NCBI GenBank assembly: GCA_002245135.1
Contig: NGBS01000623.1
Coordinates: 1 to 52,841, forward strand
Direction of reading: 5' to 3'
Origin: Proteromonas lacertae
Taxonomy: Eukaryota > Sar > Bigyra > Opalinata > Proteromonadidae
DNA: 52,841 nt
Shown here: positions 34,250 to 45,023 of the stretch, in pieces
Layout of the letters: the number at the start of each line of letters is the position of its first letter
How positions within the stretch are numbered: the stretch's first letter is position 1
Notes under the pieces: generated by a model
The model's input: the letters and a program-made list of their open reading frames with translations, nothing else
What the model was told of the DNA's origin: nothing
Databases searched by the model: none
Translations under genes and position numbers: made by a program

Positions 34250-37051
34250 GATATGTTGGTTTAGAATTATCAAGATTACTTCAAGGTTTATATATGTTTG
34301 TATATATATTATTATTATATTATATTATAGTGGGATATTGAAATGTCAATAGAAGGTGAAGGAGGATGTAAAGTAAAGACAACTAATCTGAACGATGAAC
34401 TTGGTCAAATAGAATACATTTTCAGTGATAAAACAGGAACATTAACTCAAAACTTAATGATGTTTAGATGTTGTTCAATTGGTACTAATCTATATAATGA
34501 TGATTACATTGATAAATTAAGAGAAAAAGAGAAGAACAATATGAATTATCTTGAATTTGATAAACAAAGTAACAATCAAAATGTTATGAAATATTTTTCT
34601 TATTGTTTAAGTCTTTGCCATGAAGTGTCTCCTGATGTTAAAGAAGATGGAAGCATATCATATCGAGCCGAGTCTCCAGATGAATTTGCTTTGATGGATG
34701 CTTGTCATTTAATGAAATATGATGTAATAGAAAGAGGTGAAGATTATATAGTAATAAAAAACAATGAAAAAAAATTGAAGTTTAAAATATACGCATTAAT
34801 GCAATTTAATAGTGATCGTAAAAGGATGTGCGTAATAGTTGAAGATATGACTGATACTAATATTTATTTATTTACAAAAGGGGCAGATTCAATGGTTATT
34901 AGTTTAAGTGCAAATACATATGGAATGGATTGTTTGTTTTATACAGATGATGTTGAATATCAAAATGTAATTAATAGAACCAATGATTACTTAATGCAAT
35001 TCAGCCAAAAAGGGTATAGAACGTTAGTTTATAGTGGGAAAAAATTAACAAAAATTGAGCTTGACAATTGGCTTGTCAAATTTCATGAAGCTGAAAATGC
35101 GTTAAAAGATCGTGAAGGTACAATTGATAGAGTGTTTAAAGAATTAGAAAATGGAATGTATATATTAGGTTGTACAGCAGTAGAAGATAAATTACAAGAT
35201 GAATTACCTGCCACATTAAGTTCATTTTTAGCTGCTGGAATACAATTCGCTGTAGCAACTGGAGATAAAGTTGAAACAGCAGTAAATATTGGTTATAATT
35301 GCGGTTTACTCACCAAAGAGATGAAATTATTATATGTAAAAGGAAATGAACCGGAGGATATATTAAAATGTATATTAGAATTGATTAAAAGAATTGAACA
35401 AAATCCCAAATATGTATATGCCTTAATAATCGTTGGAGATCAATGTAGTGCAATGTTAGAGAAGAAATATATCGATGATTTCGCCAATTTATTTACTCTT
35501 TGTAAGACAGCAATATGTTGTAGAATGACTCCTTTAGAGAAAGCAAAAATGGTAAAATTGGTGAGAACCAAAATGAAGAAATGTTGTTTAGGAGTTGGTG
35601 ATGGTGCGAATGATGTAAGTATGATATTAGAAGCGAATGTTGGTGTTGGAATATATGGAAAAGAAGGAAAACAAGCAGTTAATAATAGTGATTATGCTTT
35701 ACGAAGATTCCATCATTTAAGAAGGTTAATATTTGTACATGGTCGATATGATTATTTTCGATGTGCTTTTTTGATATTTTTTGCGTTTTATAATAATATG
35801 TCATTTTCAATACCACAAGTATATATATATATATATATATTAATAGTTTTTATTTTCATTTTTCAGTGGATACACTGGTACAAATCTCTACCCTTCAACT
35901 GTTTTAACTGTTTATAACATATTATTCTCTGGTCCAATATTCATGTCGTTCGGTTTGTTTGGTTATGATATTAATATGGATACTTGCACTTCCTGCCCTG
36001 AATCATATAGACGATTTATTACAAGTATTATTATTATTATTAATATATATATATATTATAGAACCATATATATTTTCATATAAATATTATCTATTTTGGG
36101 TATTGTTAGCATTATTTCAAGGTGCAATTGAATTTGTTATTTCCTATTTAACATATTCCTATAGTTATGATGTATTGACTAGCAGTGGAAGACAGACAGG
36201 ATGTGAGATGTTGGGGATAATGATAATATCAATTAATGTATGGGGAAACTTGTTAATATCGTCACGTATATATATATTGTTTAATTTTTCTATTATATAT
36301 ATGTTATTTTATTTTATTAGTTACTGTAAGGAAATGGAATGTTTGTATTGGTTTCTTAGTGTTAATATCCATTCCATTCTATTATATTACTGTATATATA
36401 GCTGCAGCTATGGAAGGTAAACCAATTGGTACAATGAATAGTTTACTCGCTGTTCCAACATTTTGGTGGAGTTCAATAATTGGTATTTCAATGGGATTTT
36501 TAATCAGAGTATTTCTTTATATTTCTTTATTTATTATTTATTAGTTTATTGTTGTTACTGGTTTTAGATACTTCCATCCAAGTGATTCAGAGATTCTACA
36601 AGAAATTGAAACTGTGAAAAAGAAAGATGAAAATGCTCGAGAATATATCAAACGTCAATTAGCAGTAGTGGATATCAATATATTAGATAGCGATAATACT
36701 AATTCGCATTCGGTTACACAGATAATGCCTGATGTTCAAGTAGGAAATAATACTCAAAGTCGTATATTTCAAAGTATAAACAATTCTGTTTCACCTGAAG
36801 AAAAAACATCATCAGCTGGAGCGTCTGTATTTCAACAACAGCAGCAACAACAACAACAAGAGAATGAAGAAAAAGAAAAAGAAAAAATTGAAGAAGAGAA
36901 AGAAAGTGAAGTGAAAGTTGATATAGATATTCCTCCTCCTGCAGCTACTGAATGTGAAAATAAGAATGAATTATTGTCAGATAATGTAAATTGTGAATGT
37001 AAAAATGGAATAGAAGGAGGGGATGAAAATAAAGATAATAATGGAAAATAA
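33016..37051 (+). CDS. P4-type ATPase (phospholipid flippase)
   Basis: About ten exons give roughly 1230 residues. Start ATG at 33016. Order: FPVNFFVTSKYTIISFIPQN and LLEQFRRIANIFFL (P4-specific N-terminus, TM1), DIVRIHDGESFPADLVLL and TANLDGET (actuator), TM3-4 with LPMSLYVGLEL (the P4 PISL position), phosphorylation site FSDKTGTLTQ, nucleotide domain (YRAESPDEFALMDAC, FTKGADSMV), VATGDKVETAVNIGYNCGLL, hinge GVGDGANDVSMI, then HGRYDYFRCAFLIFFAFYNN and SGYTGTNLYPST to the last membrane helices. The C-terminal tail is hydrophilic with a poly-Gln tract (near 36833-36860) and Glu/Lys runs. All catalytic motifs are intact, so an active flippase moving aminophospholipids to the cytoplasmic leaflet is expected. 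The intron at 35819-35846 ends before FLFSFFSGYTG; using the later AG would break the frame. Most introns carry (TA)n. Confidence 0.93.
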
Positions 37052-37415
37052 TAGTTGTTAATATGATTATTATTGTTATTATTATTAGTTTAAATATTTG
37101 CTTATTAATATATATTATTATTATGATATTTGAAATTAAATATTTTTAGAGAGTTTTTTTATATAAAAAATAGGATCAATAAAGTCATTAAATTTAAAAA
37201 GAAAAAAGTTAAACATTTATCTTGAAAATTTGTATAATGATTTCTGAGTTAATAATTTGGATATTAATAGTTTTAATATTGGTCAATCTTCCTTATTATT
37301 GCTGTTAGAAGTATTTGTAAAGACATGTTTAATGAATTTTGTGAATTTGTTTGTATAAAGAAGTAAGAAATAAATGAAATAAAGCAGATATTAATATAAT
37401 ACATCTTACAGAAGT
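37052..37415. other. Convergent spacer, P4-ATPase / BTB copy 2
   Basis: 364 bp of AT-rich DNA between two 3' ends, with (ATT)n runs at 37065-37090. No gene or RNA seen. Confidence 0.5.
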
Positions 37416-39536
37416 TTACTTTAGATGAGAAACTGATAATAATTCAAGTGAAGTGTTTTGGTATAATAATTCAGCATATGAATATAATGGAGAAGGTAAA
37501 TCTTTAACAAGCAAAACAGGAGATGAATCATTATGACTTATCCAAAATTCTCTTTTATTCATATCAATAATCACTTCATAAATTGAACCATTTCCATGAT
37601 TATTGAAATTTGGATTTGAATTTACAACTCTTCCAATATGACAATTATCAGTAATATCTTGACTTAAACAATCATATTCCCAATAATTACATGTTGTTGA
37701 TTGATTATAAATACTATAACCAGAATATGTATTATCAGTTGATAATCCTAACATCATACCATCATATTCACTTCTATTTTGATGATATTTATATTTGATA
37801 TGATAAACTCCATCTTCCATTTTCAGATTCAAATAACAATGATTAGAACCATAATATGTAATTGTTATTATTTTTCCATTATTTGAGATTGATATACTAT
37901 AACTTTTGTTTAATTTTGTGAATCTTCCCAACAAAAATTCTAATGAAATTTTAAATTTCTTTTCATTTAGAATATTCTTGCAACTTATTTCATATTCTCT
38001 CTTTTTGATTTCTTTGTTCATTTTTCCATGAATTATTCCACTTTCTTTATTTATCATTAAACCATCAACTAATGAAGGATTGATTGAAAAGTCACATCGA
38101 TTTCCATCAAATAATGGAATTATTGACATTTCTTCATTTAATCCAAATGAATATTCTGATTGAGGATATGAAAATGATGTGATTTCTTTTGTTTTTAATT
38201 CTTCCAATAATTCTTTATCTTTCATTATTACAATCATTTCTTCTTCTTCTAAACTCAGTTTATTCTCTTTTATATATTCTATTAATAATTCTTTAGATTT
38301 GGAATTTAGATAATTATCTTCATTCAATATTCTAAAAAGAATCTCTTTTCCACATACTTCTTCTATTATTGAAACACTCTTTTTATCATCAACAAACAAA
38401 CATAAACATTTCATTGTTCGATTTCTTTTATTCTCATTATATTCCATACATAATCTTTCCAATAGATTTCTCTTTTCGATATTTGAGATATATTCTATTT
38501 AAATATATTTTTAGTATTTATACTTTCCATTTTCATATTTTTATATTTCATTATCATCAATACTATTTCCATCATTTTTATATTATTCATTTCTAATATA
38601 CACATTATTTCATCATTCAATTCTTCTTCTTTCATTTTATCCAATATTCTTCTTTCTTCTTCATTAAAGTCATCTTCTTCATTATCTTCATTGTAATTGT
38701 TGATTATTACATTTTGAATTCTCTCATCTTTTATTAAATATAATTCTATATGATTTTTACATTCATTTTTCTTTAATTCTATTTTCATTTCTTTCAACAT
38801 TTCTTTATTCTCTTTTTCTATCTCTTTCTCTTTTATCTTTTCACCATCGACATCTTCTTCTATCAATTGTTTAAAATCATCTTGTATCTCTTTATTATCT
38901 TTCTTATTCTTTTGGAATTTATACCATTCTAATAATCGATTTAATAACCATAACTCATTCACTATTATCACATCTTTCATATTTAATATCTCTCTCAAAT
39001 TATTCATTTCTAATCTCAACAAATATTCATTCTTATATAAATATTTATATCCTCGCTTTTCTATTTCCATATTTTTCAATTCTTCTATCTCTCTCAAATA
39101 TCCACCAAATACATTACAGATATGAATTAATTTCATTAATACTTCATCATCTATATTATTCTTCACAAATTCATAACAATCATTTATTATCTCTTTTTCA
39201 CTATAACATAAACAAAACATCAACACTTCACACACACTCTCTTTACAGATTATCAGTTCACCACCACTGTAGTATTTCTCCATCTCATAATAGCCAATTT
39301 CTTCGATTTCTTCATATAACTCTAAAACTCCAACAAACTCACGATCTAACAACAGTTTCTTTAGAGTTTCATTCCCATTTACTAAAATTGACTTGATTGA
39401 CATTATTCGATTATCTCTAATCTTCACTTCTATATCACCAAAACCACTTTCGACCAATTTTCGACATAATCTATCATAAAAATAAATATAAAATATACCC
39501 CTCTTCTCTTATGCTTTTATTAACTTTTCTTATCAT
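37416..39536 (-). CDS. BTB-BACK-Ig-like (He_PIG)-SPRY protein, copy 2
   Basis: Three exons (introns 39471-39498 and 38495-38523) give exactly 687 residues. The first exon (MIRKVNKSIREEG) ends at the same phase-2 position as in copy 1, which fixes the start. BTB: ESGFGDIEVKIRDNRIMSIK. BACK-like region to about residue 340, interrupted by a highly charged stretch (KEKEIEKENKEMLKEMKIEL). Ig-like motif: FSYPQSEYSFGLNEEMSI and FSINPSLVDGLMINKESG. SPRY-like domain: MMLGLSTDNTYSGYSIY, YEVIIDMNKREFWISHND, YSYAELLYQNTSLELLSV. Copy 1 has a third intron inside the Ig-like motif that is absent here, so an intron was lost or gained after duplication. The likely role is substrate recognition for a cullin ligase, by analogy with BTB-BACK adaptors. 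Confidence 0.8.
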
Positions 39537-39989
39537 CTTTATGTAAATATATAACAAAAATAACGAAATTCGATTTTTATCAAAATTTTGAATAACCCAA
39601 AAATTAAAATGTGATTTAATTTAATTGCAGAAGGTGTGATAAAGACAATAATATTATATTCTGTTTTATTTATGCACATTGCATATGTTGTAATGATATA
39701 AATGATGAATAATAAGTTTTAGTGTTAGTTTGTGTTATTGAGAGTGAAATGTAATATGAATATGTTATTGATGATAATTAATATTTCTTGATATAATTTG
39801 ATATTATTAGAAGATGTGAAAGATTTAATTAAAAGATGTTACATTTAATGCATTATTTGGTAGTGTTTAAACAGCTAATATTTCTCCAATGAAGAAATTG
39901 AATTTAGATATTGATGAATAGTTGGAGTATAGTAGAATTGAAAGTGATAATTTTAGAGATAAAAGAAAAATTACTAATTATTAATATGA
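39537..39989. other. Spacer with possible eroded coding sequence
   Basis: 453 bp without an intact gene. On the + strand around 39630-39710 a short Cys-containing open stretch (CDKDNNIIFCFIYAHCICC) is followed by many stops. It may be a zinc-finger gene relic but cannot be assigned. GGGTTATT (gene orientation, 39592-39599) upstream of BTB copy 2 matches the arm of the HECT/DCX-Ras inverted repeat. Confidence 0.3.
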
Positions 39990-40299
39990 TTATGATTTTT
40001 GATACACTTCATGTTCATCTACTGCTTGATTAGCACCATCAATAACGGCATACTAAAATGAGTATAATTAATGAATATACCTGTCTCTTTCTTAATGGTA
40101 TTTGATGCTTATCCTTCTTTTGAGTCTCTAGTAATTTTTGTGAGTCTGTTATTGCCACTTCTTTCTTCTCTTCTTCCTTCACTTCAGGTGGCGGAGCAGC
40201 TACTGTCTTATCAGTAGTTTCTTTAGGTACTACTGGAATAGTGGCTACATCATCATAGACAGCCCCTACTTTATTCAAATCAGAAGTACAAATACCCAT
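39990..40299 (-). CDS. Small putative N-myristoylated protein
   Basis: Two exons (intron 40053-40080) give 93 residues. It opens MGICTSDLNK: Gly2, a small residue at position 6 and Cys4 suit N-myristoylation plus palmitoylation, so attachment to the plasma membrane or vesicles is likely. The middle is Pro/Val/Glu/Lys-rich and probably disordered (VAAPPPEVKEEEKKEV), followed by a possible helix (SQKLLETQKKDKHQIPLRKR) and a second-exon tail, YAVIDGANQAVDEHEV. No family is recognised. Both the intron and the clean composition support a real gene. It lies head-to-tail with the SYP7-type SNARE on the same strand, with 93 bp between them. Confidence 0.6.
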
Positions 40300-40392
40300 A
40301 TTTTGTAACGAATTTTTGTTGGTTGTTTGTCTTTAAAATGTCATTTTTACTAAACAAGCATATAAAAATTTATTATATATATATAACACAAA

Positions 40393-41496
40393 TTACTTTA
40401 CAAAATTGTATATCAATACTCCAACCCCAATTATAACCACAATAAGAATCAGATTGATACAAAAACGATCTTCAGCCTGTGCAGTTTCAAGCGTCTCTTT
40501 AGCCTTTTTAACATTACGATCTAATTTATCTTGAGTTTTATCCATATGTTCATTTATTTGATCCAATTTATCTGACTGTTTCTTCAATTCATCACCCATT
40601 GTATTAGCTATATCCTATAATACAATAAAAAAACACAAAAATACTGATAAAACATCCAAACCATCACCTATTTGCTTCACCATCTCGTCTAATTCCTGAT
40701 CATTCTGTTTAATCTGTGCCAAGCCTTGTCTTTGCTCATCACTTAATTCTGGACCACCACCTCCACCTGTAGGTGCATCAATAGTACCACCGCCTGGCTC
40801 ACCGAAGGGATTTGAAGACCCACCTCCTACTAATGCATTTTTAGCATTCTTAGGTAGTAATGGTATTTTTTGTTGTTGTTGTGGAGTTATATTTGAACCA
40901 CCTGATTCAGCTCCAAAACCTGTTCCTGCTCCTGATGGAACTGCTTCTTCTACGTTTCTGATCTCGATGATTCCACCTACATCACTCATGAAATCTTCAT
41001 CTCTTTCATCCAGTTCTATTATAATGGTATAAAATATTAATGATTTATAGGAAATATACTTGAAACTTTTTCATCTGCTGATTTTTTTATTTCTTCTAGT
41101 TGATCTAATAGATCTTGAACTATATCTTGTCGGAACTTCTTTTCATCTGGTGTTAATTTGGATCTTCTCTTTTTCATTTCTTTATCCATCAATTTACTTA
41201 ATTCTGTAAAGGAAGTTATAACAGTATTAATTTCTCTTCTTATATTTGAATTTAATTCTATAATTAACCTTCTATTACCACCTCTATCAACTAAGGCGTT
41301 TCTCTTTTTAACAAGCTATTAAAATAGTTATAAAACTTCATACATCTCGAATGCTATTTATTCCTTTTTGAACTTCTTTCTGTTTTTGTAAGAATACATC
41401 TGCTGCAGCTTTTCTAGCTGCAGGATCTTCTAGATCTACTCCATGTAAGTCTTGTAATTCTTGTATTTTAACTATTAGTTTCTTTATATCAGTCAT
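40393..41496 (-). CDS. Qc-SNARE of the SYP7 type
   Basis: Four exons (introns 41316-41343, 41016-41059, 40615-40644) give exactly 333 residues. The N-terminal helices (MTDIKKLIVKIQELQDLHG, RRLIIELNSNIRREINTVI, KLTPDEKKFRQDIV) match the layout of plant SYP71-73. A Gly/Pro-rich linker follows, then the SNARE motif: RQGLAQIKQNDQELDEM, IGDGLDVLSDIANTMGDEL and KKQSDKLDQINEHMDKTQDK, with the zero-layer Gln expected in this stretch. It ends with one membrane anchor, FCINLILIVVIIGVGVLIYN, strikingly like SYP71's FCIDIVLLCIVLGIAAYLYN. SYP7 proteins work in ER, plasma-membrane and cell-plate fusion in plants and are also found in several protist groups. The gene is divergent from protein kinase G, with 93 bp between starts. 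Confidence 0.85.
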
Positions 41497-41542
41497 CACC
41501 TTAAAATCTTTTTATCAAAAATTCTAATAAATTTTTAAGCTT

Positions 41543-41549
41543 GGCTTGA
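41543..41549 (+). promoter_or_regulatory. GGCTTGA upstream element, PKG
   Basis: GCTTGGCTTGACAAAA lies 41 nt before the PKG start in the 93-bp divergent gap with the SYP7 gene. It is oriented toward PKG. Confidence 0.55.
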
Positions 41550-41589
41550 CAAAAGTTTCGTTTTTGTTTTTTCAAAATATAGAGGTAAA

Positions 41590-44500
41590 ATGTCATTAGA
41601 AAGAGTGAATTTACCAATAAAAATGTCCAATGACAAGCATAATCCTTTAATCAGAGGTGGTATGAGACAATCTCGTCCTTTAGAATCAAAAATGTCTCCT
41701 AGAACATCAATAAGAAAATCAAGAACATCAAGAACATCATTCAATAATAGTAAGACTGAAAGCCAGTTTGGTCAACCTCCACAACAGCAAGGAACAAATA
41801 TTTTGAATCTACATACTACTACCAGTTTTAGATTGCCTGCTAGAACATCGTATATATTTTATATTAAATTATAATTTCATATTTATTGAAATAGAAGTAA
41901 TTATGTAAATTCTTCAGACAGATCCACAAAAAGTGTATGTTCACAATCAGCAGAAGAAGATGATTTAGCTCCACAAACACCCGTTGATTTGCAACAAGTT
42001 GATTTAAAAAGAAAACCATTAATGGGTATTAGTCCATCAAGACCTTCCACATCAGCAATACCGAGTGTAATACAACACAATCGAAAACCACTAGAAACAA
42101 GAGAATTGATATCCAAAGCATTAAAAAGTCATTTTCTGTTTTCATTCTTAGATAAAGAGATGGAAGATTCAATTATTGATTCAATGGACTGTTTATTAGT
42201 TTCTAAAGGTACAAATATCATCATAGAAGGCAATATGGGTGATAACTGTTATGTGATAGAATCAGGCGAATTTTGCATTTATGAAAAATCCAAAGGCAAT
42301 GCTATGGTAAATAAACTAGGTCCTGGTGAGTTATTTGGTGAATTAGCGTTATTATATAATTGTCCATGTTCAGCCACTGTCCAGAGCTCTATGCCAAGCA
42401 AAGTTTGGGTATTAGACCGTGCTGCATTCAGAGCAATTGTTGCACAACTCTCCGAAAAAGAATCAACAAATTATCAAAATTACTTGAAGAATTTGAATTG
42501 TTTGAAATCACTGACTGAAGAGCAATTAGCCTCAGTAGCAGAAGTAGTCAGAGTGGAAGAATACAAAACAGATGACATTTTAGTCTCACCAGATACAAAG
42601 AACTTCACTATCTATATAATCCAGAAAGGTACAGCCAAATACAAAGACAGAAATGGTAAAGAAACTGAACTCAAAGAAGAAGATAGTTTTGGTGAAGAAA
42701 CATTACAACATAAAAATCCCACTTATACAGTAAGAGCAACGAGTAACTTAACATGCATCACTGTACATTACAACGATTTTGTTCGAGTAGTCGGTGATAT
42801 CGGTGATGTGATCGATCATAATAATCGATTAAAAGCGTTATTATCTATACCATTGTTACAATATTTGAGTTATCAGGAATTAGAACAATTAGATGAAGCT
42901 TTTGTATTAGAAACTTATACTTCAGGTAGTTATATAATTCGACAAGGAGAAATTGGTGATAAGTTTTATATTTTACATGGCGGAATATGTGACGTTACTA
43001 AAACTGTCGACAAAGATGGACAACCAATCGAACAATTCATTCGAAAGATTGAAGATGAAGGTAGTTACTTTGGAGAATTAGCTTTATACTCCCAAGATAG
43101 AAGAACAGCTAATGTAATAGCAGTAACTACTGTAACATGTTATACATTAGATCGACAATCATTCATCAAACTGTTTGGTCCTTTGAAAGATATTATGGGT
43201 CAACATTCTGTAACTAGAACTCTCAGATCAGTTCCACTATTTAGATCACTTTCTAATACAGAAATTGAATCATTAGCACATGCTTTAAGACGAAGGAAAT
43301 ATTCCAAAGGTGAATATTTAATTGAAGAAGGTACACAAGGTAATGAGTTCTTTATAATAAGTGAAGGATGTGTAAATATAACGAAGAATACTCCAACTGG
43401 TCAAATTCCTATTAGTAAGTGTGGTAATGGTAGTTATTTAGGTGAAATTGCATTGGTAACGAATGATTTGAGAACTGCCAATGCCATTGCTGAGACTGAA
43501 GTGGATGTATTTGTATTGGGAGCGAAGGAGTTTAGCACATTGTTTGCACCAATATTAGTATTATATATATATTATTATTATTATTTATCTCTTATCTTTT
43601 TTTACCTCTTTTTTTACCTCTTTTTTTCCTCTTTTTTCCCTCTTTTTTTTCTATCAATTTACTTCTTCTTATTATTATTAACAATAGTCAAAACTTCAAG
43701 AAAGTGCATCTCAAAAACGTCAAGCCGATGATTTGAGAGAACAATCTCAAGTAAATGACAAAATGAAATCACTCACCTTAGATAAACTAGAAACAGTTGC
43801 CTTACTAGGAACTGGAGTATTAGGTCGAGTTACACTAGTAAAAAATCCACAATCAAATGATATTTATGCATTAAAAGCAATGCATAAATACACAATAGTT
43901 GACAAAAAACAAGAAATAGCTGTAGTAAATGAGAAGAATATATTATTATCTTTAGATCATCCATTTATATTGAAATTATATAGAACTTTCCAAGACAGTG
44001 AGAAAGTGTATATGTTGACGGAATATGCTCAAGGTGGTGAGCTATATGGTTTATTAAGAAGAACACCTAAGTATATATATATATATTATAATAATTATTA
44101 TTTTAAATTGTTTATTAGACATCGATTAAGGCCAATTAAAGCTCAATTCTATGCTGCTTCTGTCTTATCAATATTAGAATATATCCATGGTAAAAGAATA
44201 GTCCATCGTGATTTAAAACCAGAAAATATCTTAATTGATACTCAAGGTTATATCAAAATGATAGATTTTGGTTTTGCTAAAGAAATAAGAGATAAAACTT
44301 ATACATTATGCGGTACACCTGAATATTTAGCTCCAGAAGTATTAACAGGTAAAGGCTACAACAGATCGTGCGATATTTGGGCATTTGGCATATTAATCTA
44401 TGAAATGTTATGTGGTCATGCACCATTCAGAGCACAACAAGAAGATCGATTATTCCAAAAGATTACAGAAGGCGTACTAGAATTTCCACCAAAATTCTTC

Positions 44501-44770
44501 GATTTTGCAGCTAGAGATTTAATTCAAAAGTTATTGACAGTTGATGTGAACCGTCGAATGGGATGTTTAAGAAGAGGTGTTAGAGATATAAAAGATAATA
44601 TTTGGTTTAAAGATATTGACTGGAAAAGATTAATGAAGAAGAAATACGATGTGCCTTGGATTCCTCCAGTGAAAGATGAAGTAGATTATTCTAATTTTGG
44701 ATGTAATGATCCTGAAGAGGAAGTACCACATTATGAAGGATCAACTTCAAATTGGGATAGTGAATTTTAG
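41590..44770 (+). CDS. cGMP-dependent protein kinase (PKG) with four cyclic-nucleotide domains
   Basis: Four exons (introns 41850-41894, 43558-43687, 44071-44118) give exactly 985 residues. The Ser/Arg-rich N-terminus (RTSIRKSRTSRTSF) is probably disordered. Four cNMP-binding domains follow; their phosphate-binding cassettes lie near residues 231, 352, 478 and 602. Cassettes 3 (FGELALYSQDRRTANV) and 4 (LGEIALVTNDLRTANA) keep the Glu and Arg needed to bind nucleotide. Cassette 1 has NCPCSATV (Arg lost) and cassette 2 is degenerate (FGEETLQHKNPTYTV). The AGC kinase spans about 675-940: GTGVLGRV, YALKAMHK, HRDLKPEN, DFGFAKE, TYTLCGTPEYLAPE, and ends DWDSEF-like (NWDSEF). All catalytic residues are present. 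The architecture is that of alveolate PKG, the usual protist cGMP effector. The intron at 43558-43687 is much longer than others and very pyrimidine-rich. Confidence 0.92.
43558..43687 (+). other. Unusual 130-nt pyrimidine-rich intron in PKG
   Basis: Most introns here are 25-48 nt; this one is 130 nt. It contains a T/C tract of about 60 nt made of repeats of the kind TTTTTTTACCTC before the TAG end. The intron separates the fourth nucleotide-binding domain from the kinase domain. Expansion of a slippery pyrimidine tract is the simplest explanation. Confidence 0.8.
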
Positions 44771-45023
44771 AAAGTATTTTATTGTTTAATCTAATGTAAT
44801 TTGTTATGATATTTGTTTGTTTTGGTAGATTGCTCAATGTTTGTCTATGGTAAAAAATAAAAATTATAAAAGAATGTAATATGTGGGACTTTTAAAGCGA
44901 TTTTTTCTAATTACGAATATATCATTCAACAAAAATCCCAAATTACAGAAAGGATTTGAATAATAATTATTTTTAATTATTAATTCATTATGTTTAAATC
45001 TTTTAGCAATTTGTTTATTTCTT

